From Anaerocaecibacter muris (lineage in GTDB: Bacteria; Bacillota; Clostridia; Christensenellales; Pumilibacteraceae), in the NCBI RefSeq assembly GCF_943192945.1, contig NZ_CALPCE010000006.1:85508-149507 (forward strand): 64,000 nt of DNA, read 5' to 3'. Both the position numbers and the translations under genes were made by a program. The notes below the pieces were generated by a model. That model did no database searches. It was not told the origin of the DNA and was given only the letters and a program-made list of their open reading frames with translations. Of the stretch, positions 17,281 to 25,115 are shown piece by piece; position 1 is the stretch's first letter; the number at the start of each line of letters is the position of its first letter.

Positions 17281-18243
17281 ATGAAATTATCTGTTTTTTC
17301 GCCGGTGTTCGGCGATATGCCGCTTGACGCCGCGCTTAAATATCTTGCGGATCGCGGCGTGGACGGAATGGAACTGGGCGCGGGCGGTTACCCCGGTAAG
17401 GCGCATGCCGATATTATCGAGCTTAAAAATAACGTGAAAAAACGCGACGAGCTTAAAGCGTTGTTCGATAAACACGGTATCGAGATTGCGGCGTTGTCCG
17501 TGCATGGCAACCCCGTGCACCCGCAAAAGAATATAGCAAAAACGGCGGACGAGGAACTTGACGCGGCAATCGAGGTCGCGCCCAAGCTCGGCGTTAAAAA
17601 CATAATCACATTTTCGGGTTGCCCCGGCGACGGCAAAGGCGATATGCCCAACTGGGTGACGTGCGCGTGGCCCAACGAGTTTGCGGACGTGCTTAAATAT
17701 CAGTGGAACGACGTGCTTGTCCCGTACTGGACTAAAAAAGCGAAACACGCCGCAGATAACGGCGTGCGTATATGCTTTGAAATGCACCCCGGTTTTTGCG
17801 TGTACAATCCCGAAACGCTGTTAAAACTGCGCGCGGCGGCGGGCGACAGCCTCGGCGCAAACTTCGATCCGTCGCACCTGTTGTGGCAGGGCATAGACCC
17901 CGTTGCGGCTATTAAAAAGCTGGGCAATGCGTTGTATTGGTTTCACGCCAAGGACACCGCTATCGATAAATACAACACCGCGGTCAACGGCGTGCTCGAC
18001 GTCAAACCCTATTCCGACGAGGCGGGGCGCAGTTGGATATTCCGCACGGTCGGTTACGGATCGGACGAAAAACTGTGGAAAGACATGGTGTCGGCTTTGC
18101 GCACCGTCGGTTATGACGGATACTTGTCAATCGAGCACGAGGACAGCTTGATGACCCAAACGGAAGGGCTGGACAAAGCAATCGAGTTCATGAAAAACGT
18201 GATAATCCGCGCGCCGCGCACTAACGCGCTGTGGTGGGTGTAG
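17281..18243 (+). CDS. sugar phosphate isomerase/epimerase family TIM-barrel protein (2)
   Basis: A 320-residue TIM-barrel protein, longer than the first isomerase-like protein of the operon. Family marks are 'MKLSVFSPVFGDMPLDAALKY'-type start, 'GVDGMELGAGGYPG', 'ICFEMHPGFCVYNP' near residue 163, 'NFDPSHLLWQG' near 196 and 'LSIEHEDSL' near 280; the Glu, Asp, His and Glu in these blocks form the usual metal site. The sequence pattern resembles the group found beside Gfo/Idh/MocA enzymes that handle keto-sugars. Last gene of the operon, followed by a strong terminator. Confidence 0.9.
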   Translation: MKLSVFSPVFGDMPLDAALKYLADRGVDGMELGAGGYPGKAHADIIELKNNVKKRDELKALFDKHGIEIAALSVHGNPVHPQKNIAKTADEELDAAIEVAPKLGVKNIITFSGCPGDGKGDMPNWVTCAWPNEFADVLKYQWNDVLVPYWTKKAKHAADNGVRICFEMHPGFCVYNPETLLKLRAAAGDSLGANFDPSHLLWQGIDPVAAIKKLGNALYWFHAKDTAIDKYNTAVNGVLDVKPYSDEAGRSWIFRTVGYGSDEKLWKDMVSALRTVGYDGYLSIEHEDSLMTQTEGLDKAIEFMKNVIIRAPRTNALWWV

Positions 18244-18270
18244 AACAAACCAACTTAATAAAGTATACGC

Positions 18271-18308
18271 AAAAAACCGCGACGAACAAACAATCGTCGC
18301 GGTTTTTT
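18271..18308 (+). terminator. terminator of the sugar operon
   Basis: A near-perfect long stem: an A6-CCGCGACGA arm (18271-18285) pairs with TCGTCGCGG-T6 (18294-18308) around an 8-base loop. The remaining 18309-18460 stretch is AT-rich and holds no gene; a TATAAT at 18423-18428 may be the -10 of the next gene but no matching -35 was found. Confidence 0.85.
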
Positions 18309-18460
18309 GTTTATCGGTCGTTATTGGGAAAAATCGAACATTACGCTAATACAATTATACGAAGTAGGGAGCCAAAGCGCAGGTATTGCGGACGGGCTAC
18401 ATAAAAATAATTTTATGGGAATTATAATAATAGTAAGCTAAACCGCAGTAGGAGGACTTT

Positions 18461-18700
18461 ATGACTATTGCAGAAGCCCTCTCGGCAAGGGTGAAAGAAC
18501 TTTTGGAAATAAATCAAATCACCGCATACAGACTGTTTAAGTTGAGCGGCGTACCGTCGTCATCAATAGGCGATATAATTCACATGCGCAATAAGACCGT
18601 AAACATTAAATTGATTTACGAGATAGCGCAGGGTTTTGGCATGGATTTGCAGAAATTTTTTGACAGTCCGTTGTTTACAGACGGAAATATCATTGACTGA
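18461..18700 (+). CDS. small HTH (XRE-type) regulator, tandem copy 1
   Basis: A 79-residue protein made almost only of a helix-turn-helix domain ('ITAYRLFKLSGVPSSSIGDI', helices near residues 20-40), followed by 'YEIAQGFGMDLQKFFDSPLF', the ending shared by all three tandem copies. Predicted DNA-binding repressor or activator with no sensor domain. AGGAGG precedes the ATG. It has its own terminator, and no partner gene lies between the copies, so its target is probably itself or a distant gene. Confidence 0.85.
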   Translation: MTIAEALSARVKELLEINQITAYRLFKLSGVPSSSIGDIIHMRNKTVNIKLIYEIAQGFGMDLQKFFDSPLFTDGNIID

Positions 18701-18701
18701 T

Positions 18702-18727
18702 AACGATCGCAATAGCGGTCGTTTTTA
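18702..18727 (+). terminator. terminator after HTH copy 1
   Basis: AACGATCGC (18702-18710) pairs with GCGGTCGTT (18715-18723) around AATA with one T-G pair, then T-rich sequence. The same sequence, with flanking GACTGAT, recurs after HTH copy 3 (19400-19426), showing that gene and terminator were duplicated together. Confidence 0.75.
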
Positions 18728-18774
18728 TTTATAGTGTTTTTATGCAATGCTGATAATGTCATAGTTTTGCGACT

Positions 18775-18840
18775 ATTTCGTAATAACGAAATGAATATTT
18801 TTGAGCAAGATATATAATTTATTTAGTAATGACGAAATAA
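18775..18840 (+). promoter_or_regulatory. promoter with candidate operators of HTH copy 2
   Basis: A TATAAT at 18813-18818 is flanked by two related elements. The upstream one is an inverted repeat ATTTCGT-AATA-ACGAAAT (18775-18792). The downstream one, 18826-18840, repeats its right half as GTAATGACGAAATAA. The placement on both sides of the -10 fits autoregulation by one of the neighbouring HTH proteins; no clear -35 is seen. Confidence 0.45.
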
Positions 18841-18852
18841 GGCGGCAATTCT

Positions 18853-19086
18853 ATGACATTAACGGAAGCTCTTGCGGCGCGTATCGACGAGCTGTTGGCG
18901 CAAAAAAATATGACTCAATACAGGCTGTCAATGGAGAGCGGGGCGACGAACTCGATGATTAGCGAGATTAGGCATTGTAAAAATAAGTCAACCGCGTTGG
19001 GCGTTGTGTATAATATAGCGCAGGGGTTTGGCATGGATTTGTCGGATTTCTTCGACAGTCCGTTGTTTAAAGAAATTATCGATTAA
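18853..19086 (+). CDS. small HTH (XRE-type) regulator, tandem copy 2
   Basis: A 77-residue paralogue of the proteins at 18461 and 19158. The helix-turn-helix lies around 'MTQYRLSMESGATNSMISEI', and the ending 'YNIAQGFGMDLSDFFDSPLF' is nearly that of copy 1. The recognition helix differs in most exposed positions from the other two copies, so the three may bind different sites. The promoter region carries an inverted repeat that is a candidate operator. No terminator like those of copies 1 and 3 follows. Confidence 0.85.
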   Translation: MTLTEALAARIDELLAQKNMTQYRLSMESGATNSMISEIRHCKNKSTALGVVYNIAQGFGMDLSDFFDSPLFKEIID

Positions 19087-19157
19087 AAATATCGCGGCAT
19101 TGCGGTTTTGACCGTATTTTATTGCGGTCGGCGGCGATTGATTTTGGAGAGTGAAAC

Positions 19158-19397
19158 ATGACGTTTAATCAAGCCCTCGCGGAGCGAATAAACGAGTTGC
19201 TTGCGGAAAAGGGAATAACGCAGTATCGTTTGGCAATGAATAGTGGCGTTGCCGCGCAGAATATCGATCATATTCGTAGGCAACGCAATCAAACTAACGC
19301 AGTAAATATTGTATTTCAAATAGCGCAAGGATTCGGAATGACTTTAAAGGAATTTTTTGACAGTCCGCTGTTTGACATCGAGAATATAACCGACTGA
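19158..19397 (+). CDS. small HTH (XRE-type) regulator, tandem copy 3
   Basis: A 79-residue paralogue with HTH around 'ITQYRLAMNSGVAAQNIDHI' and the shared ending 'FQIAQGFGMTLKEFFDSPLF'. GGAG precedes the ATG. It ends with the same stop-terminator unit as copy 1. The ecfA1 promoter follows within 60 bases, so it could influence the ECF operon, but nothing in the sequence proves this. Confidence 0.85.
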   Translation: MTFNQALAERINELLAEKGITQYRLAMNSGVAAQNIDHIRRQRNQTNAVNIVFQIAQGFGMTLKEFFDSPLFDIENITD

Positions 19398-19399
19398 TA

Positions 19400-19426
19400 A
19401 CGATCGCAATAGCGGTCGTTTTTTTG
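19400..19426 (+). terminator. terminator after HTH copy 3
   Basis: Same stem as after copy 1 (AACGATCGC with GCGGTCGTT) followed by seven T. Confidence 0.78.
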
Positions 19427-19457
19427 CGCAAACGCGGGCGATATGCGTTTAGTGCAG

Positions 19458-19487
19458 TTGACAGCGGACGGCAAAAAGTGTTAAAAT
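19458..19487 (+). promoter_or_regulatory. promoter of the ECF transporter operon, probably leaderless
   Basis: TTGACA at 19458-19463, 18-base spacer, TAAAAT at 19482-19487. Only six bases separate the -10 from the ATG at 19494, so the predicted transcription start is the A of the start codon and there is no room for a Shine-Dalgarno. Confidence 0.65.
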
Positions 19488-19493
19488 AAACGC

Positions 19494-20348
19494 ATGCCAT
19501 TTCTGGAATTTTCAAACGTCGATTATTCGTACCCCAGCGGCGATGACGGTTATATTCAGGCGTTAAAGTCGGTCAGCCTCGCGGTGGAGCGCGGCGAGTT
19601 TGTCGCGCTTGTCGGCTGTAACGGGTCGGGAAAATCGACGCTCGCTCGGCTTGCCAACGGGCTTATTTTGCCCGATTACGGCGTTGTGTCGGTGGACGGC
19701 AAATCGACCGCCGAAAAATCCAACCTTTACGAAATTCGCAAAAAGATAGGCGTTGTTTTTCAAAACCCCGATAACCAAATGGTGACGACCATAGTCGAGG
19801 ACGATGTGGCGTTCGGACCCGAAAACCTCGGACTTCCGCCCGCGGAAATACGCGAGCGCGTCGATTGGGCGCTCGACTGCGTGGGCATGCGCGATTACGC
19901 GACGAGCGGGCCCACTCGGCTGTCGGGCGGGCAAAAACAGCGCGTCGCGATAGCGGGCGTGCTTGCAATCAAGCCCGAACTCATGATACTCGACGAGGCG
20001 ACGGGCATGCTCGACCCCGACGGGCGCAAAGAGGTGCTGGACGTCGTGACGCGGCTAAACCGCAAAGAGAATATGGCGGTCGTCATGATTACGCATTTTA
20101 TGGAAGAAGCCGCGCAAGCGGACAGAATAATTATTCTCGATCGCGGCGGCGTTACGGCGGACGGCGGGCGGGAGCTTTTTCAAACGCCCGAAGTATTTAC
20201 GCGCGCGGGGCTGGACTTGCCCGTGTACGTGCGCGTCGCGCAACGGCTTAAATCCGCAGGCGCGGACATAGGCTGTCCGCTGTCCGTGCAAGACTTCGTC
20301 GCGCAAGCGGCGCGAGCCGTAAAAGGCGGAGGTGAACGCCGTGATTGA
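19494..20348 (+). CDS. ecfA1: ECF transporter ATPase A1
   Basis: A 284-residue ABC ATPase of the energy-coupling factor type, which powers vitamin and metal uptake by different S components. Walker A is GCNGSGKST (residues about 39-47), Q loop 'FQNPDNQMV', signature LSGGQKQR, and Walker B 'LMILDEAT'. The 'FQNPDNQ' loop is a hallmark of EcfA/CbiO. It is followed by ecfA2 and ecfT in the classic order, with overlapping ends. The substrate component is not in the window. Confidence 0.95.
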   Translation: MPFLEFSNVDYSYPSGDDGYIQALKSVSLAVERGEFVALVGCNGSGKSTLARLANGLILPDYGVVSVDGKSTAEKSNLYEIRKKIGVVFQNPDNQMVTTIVEDDVAFGPENLGLPPAEIRERVDWALDCVGMRDYATSGPTRLSGGQKQRVAIAGVLAIKPELMILDEATGMLDPDGRKEVLDVVTRLNRKENMAVVMITHFMEEAAQADRIIILDRGGVTADGGRELFQTPEVFTRAGLDLPVYVRVAQRLKSAGADIGCPLSVQDFVAQAARAVKGGGERRD

Positions 20349-21207
20349 CGTCCGCAATCTGTCATACGTGTACAATCCCAAAACGCCGTTCACGTCGCAG
20401 GCTCTGTTCGACGTAAATCTTAAAATCGAGGACGGCGATTTTTTCGGCATAATCGGCGGCACGGGCGCGGGCAAGTCCACGCTTATCAGTCATTTCAACG
20501 CGCTTACGCGCGTGCAAAAAAAGAGCGGAACCGTGCTTGTTGACGACATGGACTTGTCCGTCAAAAAGCTCGATCTTAAAAAATTGCGCGCCAAGGTCGG
20601 CATGGTGTTTCAATATCCCGAACATCAGTTGTTCGACGACACCGTCGAAAAGGACGTAATGTTCGGACCGAAAAACCTAAAACTTCCCGCCGAGGAGCAA
20701 AAGGCGCGCGCCAAAGAGGCGATAGAGCTTGTGGGGCTGGACTATGCCGAGTTTGCGCAACGTTCGCCGTTCGAGCTGTCTGGCGGGCAGAAACGCAGAG
20801 TTGCGCTTGCGGGCGTGCTTGCCATGCGCCCCGAAATTTTGGTGCTTGACGAACCGACGGCGGGGCTGGACCCCGTGGGCAAACGCGACATTATGAACCT
20901 TGTCATGCGCGTTAAGCAGTCTTGCCCGACGGTCGTAATGATCTCGCACAATATGGACGAGATAGCCGAATACTGCAACAAAATAGCAGTGCTCAATCGC
21001 GGACGCGTGGAGGGCGTGTTTTCGCCGCGCGAGCTGTTTGGGTCGAAAGCGTTGCTCGAAAAGTGCGGCGTGGAGCTTCCGCTTGTTACAGAAATCGCGG
21101 TGGAACTTTGTCGGGCGGGCGTAAACGTCAACGAGGCGATACTCACCGAAAACGAGCTTGTGGACGAGCTGTTAAAGGTAATGCCGAGGGCGGTGGAAAA
21201 TGCGTGA
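20341..21207 (+). CDS. ecfA2: ECF transporter ATPase A2
   Basis: A 288-residue second ATPase of the ECF module. Walker A is GGTGAGKST, Q loop 'FQYPEHQLF' (the EcfA2 form), signature LSGGQKRR and Walker B 'ILVLDEPTAGLD'. EcfA1 and EcfA2 form a heterodimer under EcfT. The start is placed at GTG 20341, eight bases after GGAGG; a GTG at 20332 is too close to that site. It overlaps the ecfA1 stop by 8 bases and the ecfT start by 8 bases, so translation of the three is coupled. Confidence 0.95.
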   Translation: MIDVRNLSYVYNPKTPFTSQALFDVNLKIEDGDFFGIIGGTGAGKSTLISHFNALTRVQKKSGTVLVDDMDLSVKKLDLKKLRAKVGMVFQYPEHQLFDDTVEKDVMFGPKNLKLPAEEQKARAKEAIELVGLDYAEFAQRSPFELSGGQKRRVALAGVLAMRPEILVLDEPTAGLDPVGKRDIMNLVMRVKQSCPTVVMISHNMDEIAEYCNKIAVLNRGRVEGVFSPRELFGSKALLEKCGVELPLVTEIAVELCRAGVNVNEAILTENELVDELLKVMPRAVENA

Positions 21208-22039
21208 TATGACAATAGGGCAATACTACCCGTCCAATTCCGTCGTACACCGCGCCGACCCGCGGTTCAAACTGCTGATACTGATTTTGTTTATAGTCAC
21301 GGTGTTTTTTTGCGAGAGCTTTTTTTCGTTCGGGTTTATGACGTTTTTCGTGATTGTAACCATACTGTTGGCGCGCGTGCCCATACTCAAAGTGCTTAAA
21401 GGCTTAAAGATGATTATTATAATCGTCCTTATAACTACGCTGTTGATGACCGTGTTTTACACAGACCCCAACAGCAAGCCGCTTGCCGAGTGGGGGATTT
21501 TCCATATCTACCTAAACGGAATTTACGCGGCGATTAAACTTGCTTGGCGGTTGCTGTTGCTTGTGCTCATGCCGACGGTGCTGACGCTCACGTCCACGCC
21601 GACGGAGCTGTGCGACGGACTGGAAAGTCTGCTGTCGCCGCTCAAAAAAATCAAATTTCCCGTGCATGAGCTTGCGCTCATAATGAGCATAGCGTTGCGG
21701 CTTATCCCCACGCTCATAGAGGAAACGGACAAAATAATGAACGCGCAAAAAGCGCGCGGCGCGGCGTTCGAGTCGCGCAACCCGTTTAAAAAAATAAAAG
21801 CGATGTTGCCCGTGCTTATTCCGCTGTTCGTTTCCAGTTTTCGCAGAGCCGACGACCTCGCCGACGCAATGGACAGCCGTTGCTACCGCGGCGCAAAGGG
21901 CAGAACGCGCATGAAAAAACTGCACTGCCGCGTAAGCGACGTGGTCGCGCTGTTGTTTTGGTGCGCCGTCACGGTGTGCGTGCTGTTCCTCAATTATAAT
22001 TGGTTCGGCTGGGGTTTTATAGCCGTGCTGGGGTTGTGA
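21200..22039 (+). CDS. ecfT: ECF transporter transmembrane protein EcfT
   Basis: A 279-residue membrane protein with about five to six hydrophobic helices. The two coupling motifs that contact the ATPases are visible: 'KARGAAFESR' and 'DSRCYRGAKGRTR', the Ala-Arg-Gly type elements of EcfT. It passes ATPase movement to the substrate-binding S component. The start ATG overlaps the end of ecfA2; truA begins one base after its stop, which is the usual Bacillota order (ecfA1, ecfA2, ecfT, truA). Confidence 0.94.
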   Translation: MRDMTIGQYYPSNSVVHRADPRFKLLILILFIVTVFFCESFFSFGFMTFFVIVTILLARVPILKVLKGLKMIIIIVLITTLLMTVFYTDPNSKPLAEWGIFHIYLNGIYAAIKLAWRLLLLVLMPTVLTLTSTPTELCDGLESLLSPLKKIKFPVHELALIMSIALRLIPTLIEETDKIMNAQKARGAAFESRNPFKKIKAMLPVLIPLFVSSFRRADDLADAMDSRCYRGAKGRTRMKKLHCRVSDVVALLFWCAVTVCVLFLNYNWFGWGFIAVLGL

Positions 22040-22040
22040 T

Positions 22041-22778
22041 ATGCGCTATAAAATAGTGTTGAGTTACGACGGCACGCCGTTCTGCGGTTGGCAACGCCAG
22101 CCCAACGGCAATAGCGTGCAAGCGGAAGTGGAAAACGCCGTGTTCAAACTTTTCGGCGAGCGCGCCTCGGTCACGGGTTCGGGGCGGACGGACGCGGGCG
22201 TGCATGCCGTCGGACAGGTTGCGCACTTCGACTGTGAAAAACAGCTCGACGATAGGAACGTCGTGGGCGGGCTTAACGCGTATCTTCCGCGCGAAATTCG
22301 TGTGTTGGACGGCGGGCGCACAAGCCCCGATTTCCACGCGCGTATGGGCGCGATAGATAAAACCTATATGTACCTCATGTACACGGGCAAGCCCCTTCCG
22401 CCGCTTAACGATCGTGCGCTGTGCTTGGGCTTCGAGCCGAACACGGAACGCATGGCGGACGCGGCGCGGGCGTTGTTGGGCACGCACGACTTTTCTACTT
22501 TCGTCGCGGCGGGCGGCGGCGCAAAAACCTTTACCCGCACGGTCAAGCGCGCGGACATAGAGCGCGACGGGCGGTTCGTAATGTTTTATATCAACGCCGA
22601 CGGTTTTTTGTATAACATGGTTCGCATAATAACCGCACAGCTCATAAAGGCGGGGCGGGGCGAGCAAGTGGACATGCCCGCGCTCATAGAAAAGCGCGAC
22701 AGAGCGTTCGCAAAGGAGCTTGCGCCCGCGCACGGACTGTATTTGTATCAGGTAAATTACGGGGAGTACGAGCGGTGA
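22041..22778 (+). CDS. truA: tRNA pseudouridine(38-40) synthase
   Basis: A 245-residue enzyme that makes pseudouridine in the tRNA anticodon stem-loop. The catalytic Asp is in 'GRTDAGVHA' near residue 54, the start 'YKIVLSYDGTPFCGWQRQ' is the standard TruA opening, and 'NMVRIITAQLI' near the end is also conserved. Length is normal. Its stop overlaps the next start by 4 bases. Confidence 0.96.
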   Translation: MRYKIVLSYDGTPFCGWQRQPNGNSVQAEVENAVFKLFGERASVTGSGRTDAGVHAVGQVAHFDCEKQLDDRNVVGGLNAYLPREIRVLDGGRTSPDFHARMGAIDKTYMYLMYTGKPLPPLNDRALCLGFEPNTERMADAARALLGTHDFSTFVAAGGGAKTFTRTVKRADIERDGRFVMFYINADGFLYNMVRIITAQLIKAGRGEQVDMPALIEKRDRAFAKELAPAHGLYLYQVNYGEYER

Positions 22779-24058
22779 GTAGCGGTAACGAGTATTACTT
22801 CGAGTACATGCGCGAACTGTTGGGCGAGCGTTATTCCGACTTTGTCGCGGCGTACAACGATAAGCCGAGGTACAAGGCGTTGCGCGTGAACACGCGCAAG
22901 ATTACAGTCGAGCAGTTTAAACGGCTGTTCGGCACGCCGCTTAAACAGAACGCGCTTTGCGGCAATTCCTTTTATTGCGACGTAAAGCCGTCGCTCGACC
23001 CGCTGTACCACGCGGGGTTATATTACATGCAAGAGCCGAGCGCGGCGGCGGCGGTTGCGGCATTTGCGCCGTACATAGGCGAGCGCGTGCTTGATTTGTG
23101 CGCCGCGCCCGGGGGCAAAGCGACGCAAGCCGCGGAATATATGTCGGGCGGGGTGTTGTTTTGCAACGACCCCGAATACAAGCGGACGAAAGCGCTTGCG
23201 GAAAACATAGAGCGCTTGGGCGTTAGCAACGCGGTCGTCACTTGCAACACTGCGGGCGATTATCGGCGCGCGGGGTTCGACGGATATTTCGATACGCTAA
23301 TAGTGGACGCGCCGTGTAGCGGCGGCGGCATTACGCGATACGAGGACGTTCCGTATTCGGCGGAAATAGTCGCGGGTTGCGCCGCGCGCCAGCGCGCCGT
23401 CATAGACGACGCGACCGAACTGCTGTGCCGCGGCGGATATATGCTGTACAGTACTTGCACGTTCGCGCGCGAGGAGAACGAGGACGTTGTAAGGTACATA
23501 AGTTCAAAGGGCTTCCGCACCGTGGATATACCGCTTGCGGACGGCGCGGAACGCGGCATTGCCGAGCCGAACGCGCGGCGAATATACCCCATGAATTTCG
23601 ACGGCGAAGGGCATTTTTACTGTGTTCTGCAAAAGACGGCGGGCGGGGAAGCCGAGCGGGCGAGCGCGCGCAAAAAGCGCGCAACGGCGACATTCGGCAG
23701 GCTTAAACTCGACATTGCGGAAATCAACGGCAGGTTTGTTTTGCCGTTCGACTTGCCGTCGCTCGACGGGCTTAACGCCGTTAAAATCGGAACGGCGGTG
23801 TTTGACGGCGGCAAGGACGCGGCGCACGCGCTCACGCACGCGTTGACGGACGAACAGGTTGAGGCGTTCGGCACGGTTGAATTGGGCGAGCTTGCGGGCG
23901 AATATATTCGCGGCAGGCAGTTGGAAGTTTGCGCGCCGCAACGCGGCATGCTTATAGCGACAGTCGGCGGTCACGCGCTGGGGCTTGTCAAGTCCGCGCC
24001 GACGGGCGACGGAACGTCCGCGCTTAAAAATCACTATCCAAAATATTTGAGAGTTTAA
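22775..24058 (+). CDS. RsmF/NOL1-type RNA (cytosine-C5) methyltransferase
   Basis: A 427-residue SAM-dependent methyltransferase that makes m5C, probably in 16S rRNA. The SAM motif is 'VLDLCAAPGGKATQ' near residue 103-116; the catalytic cysteines are in 'DAPCSGGG' and 'YSTCTFAREEN'. The DAPCSGGG form differs from the common DAPCSGEG by one residue. A C-terminal RsmF-like RNA-binding part follows from about residue 290 and ends 'LKNHYPKYLRV', the common ending of the Gram-positive RsmF group. Translationally coupled to truA (GTG start within GTGA). Confidence 0.9.
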   Translation: MSSGNEYYFEYMRELLGERYSDFVAAYNDKPRYKALRVNTRKITVEQFKRLFGTPLKQNALCGNSFYCDVKPSLDPLYHAGLYYMQEPSAAAAVAAFAPYIGERVLDLCAAPGGKATQAAEYMSGGVLFCNDPEYKRTKALAENIERLGVSNAVVTCNTAGDYRRAGFDGYFDTLIVDAPCSGGGITRYEDVPYSAEIVAGCAARQRAVIDDATELLCRGGYMLYSTCTFAREENEDVVRYISSKGFRTVDIPLADGAERGIAEPNARRIYPMNFDGEGHFYCVLQKTAGGEAERASARKKRATATFGRLKLDIAEINGRFVLPFDLPSLDGLNAVKIGTAVFDGGKDAAHALTHALTDEQVEAFGTVELGELAGEYIRGRQLEVCAPQRGMLIATVGGHALGLVKSAPTGDGTSALKNHYPKYLRV

Positions 24059-24135
24059 AAGTTGTCGGGCGCAGGGGATTTTGCGCGGCGACAATATAAA
24101 TATATCGAAAAATATAAACCATAACGGAGGTTGAT

Positions 24136-24723
24136 ATGGAACGTAAGTTTATTACAGTGACAAAGACGGTGACGGAACAGGTCGCGGCGAACCGCGTGCG
24201 CATTACGCTCACCGCTTACGGCGAGGCAAAAAAGTACGCGGCGGCTGTGGAGAGCGCGAGCGAAGCGGCGAGCGCGGCGACGCAAGCGTTTTCGGGCATG
24301 GACGGCGTGTCGCTCAAAAGCCGCGGCATAAACGTTACTACCCTGCGCGACGATAAAAAAACGGTGGGATACCGCGCAGCGCATGCGTTTGCGGCGGAGT
24401 TCGATTTTTCGCCCGAACTGTTTGGCAAGGCGACCGAAGCGTTGAGCGCGCTCAATGTCGAGTGGCGCGTGTCGTTCACTTTCAAGGACAACGGCGAGGG
24501 TAAGGCGTTGTTAAAACGCGCCGTCGAGGAAGCCAAAACGGACGCGCAAAATATTGCGGCGGCGGCGGGCGTAAAGTTCGGCGCGCTGATAAAGGCGGAA
24601 TACGCGGCGACGGAGGGCGCGCGCCCCATGATGTTGCGTGCGGCGGCTTATTCGGACAACGCGGTCGAACCGGAGGAAATAACATTGTCCGAAACGGTTG
24701 TGTGTTCGTGGGAGATAGCGTAA
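24136..24723 (+). CDS. SIMPL domain (DUF541) protein
   Basis: A 195-residue protein that matches the SIMPL/DUF541 domain over its whole length: the N-terminal block 'KTVTEQVAANRVRITLT', the 'LKSRGINVTTLRDD' middle strand, and the 'AKTDAQNIAAAAGVKFGAL' helix. The biochemical role of the family is not settled. No signal peptide is visible, unlike many Gram-negative members. AACGGAGG precedes the ATG. Confidence 0.82.
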   Translation: MERKFITVTKTVTEQVAANRVRITLTAYGEAKKYAAAVESASEAASAATQAFSGMDGVSLKSRGINVTTLRDDKKTVGYRAAHAFAAEFDFSPELFGKATEALSALNVEWRVSFTFKDNGEGKALLKRAVEEAKTDAQNIAAAAGVKFGALIKAEYAATEGARPMMLRAAAYSDNAVEPEEITLSETVVCSWEIA

Positions 24724-24926
24724 CGCGTTACTGAAACAGAATTGACGAAGATGGCGCGGGCGGTTTTTCGTATGTGAAAAACGACCGCGAACGTCGCGCG
24801 CGGCGGTAAAAATCGGCGCGGCAAAATTCTTGTATTCGTCATAGCGTTTTCACACTATCAACAAGTATATATAATATAATCAAGCACGTAAAGAGTTACT
24901 CTTTGCAATCTTTTTCTTCCTTTGGT

Positions 24927-24972
24927 AAATGATTGTATTGTTTCCCCCCTTTCAATACAATCATTTATTTTT
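24927..24972 (+). terminator. strong hairpin terminator in the 24.7-25.1 kb gap
   Basis: AAATGATTGTATTG (24927-24940) pairs perfectly over 14 bp with CAATACAATCATTT (24953-24966) around a C-rich loop, followed by ATTTTTTG. A weaker AAAGAG/CTCTTT hairpin is at 24892-24906. The 24724-24890 stretch shows nothing recognisable. Confidence 0.85.
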
Positions 24973-25051
24973 TGCCGATTTTCGGCGCGGGGCGGAGGGC
25001 GTTGTGCCGTAAATCTATGATTGCGGGTTGCGGATAAAATACGTAAAAGTA

Positions 25052-25081
25052 TTGACAAACGTCGTTCGACGGGTGTATAAT
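25052..25081 (+). promoter_or_regulatory. promoter of the amylase operon with an overlapping inverted repeat
   Basis: TTGACA at 25052-25057, 18-base spacer, TATAAT at 25076-25081. An inverted repeat with outer arms GTGTAT and ATACAC (25073-25094) covers the -10 and the start site, a typical position for a LacI-type repressor such as a maltose regulator; the binding protein is unknown. This promoter also rules out the in-frame ATG at 25080 as the start. Confidence 0.7.
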
Positions 25082-25115
25082 GTATACAATACACGGCTTT
25101 AATCGGAGGGAAATG

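Noticed and set aside
25080..25115. Start of the amylase at ATG 25080
   Set aside because: It lies on the -10 box; GGAGG points to 25116.
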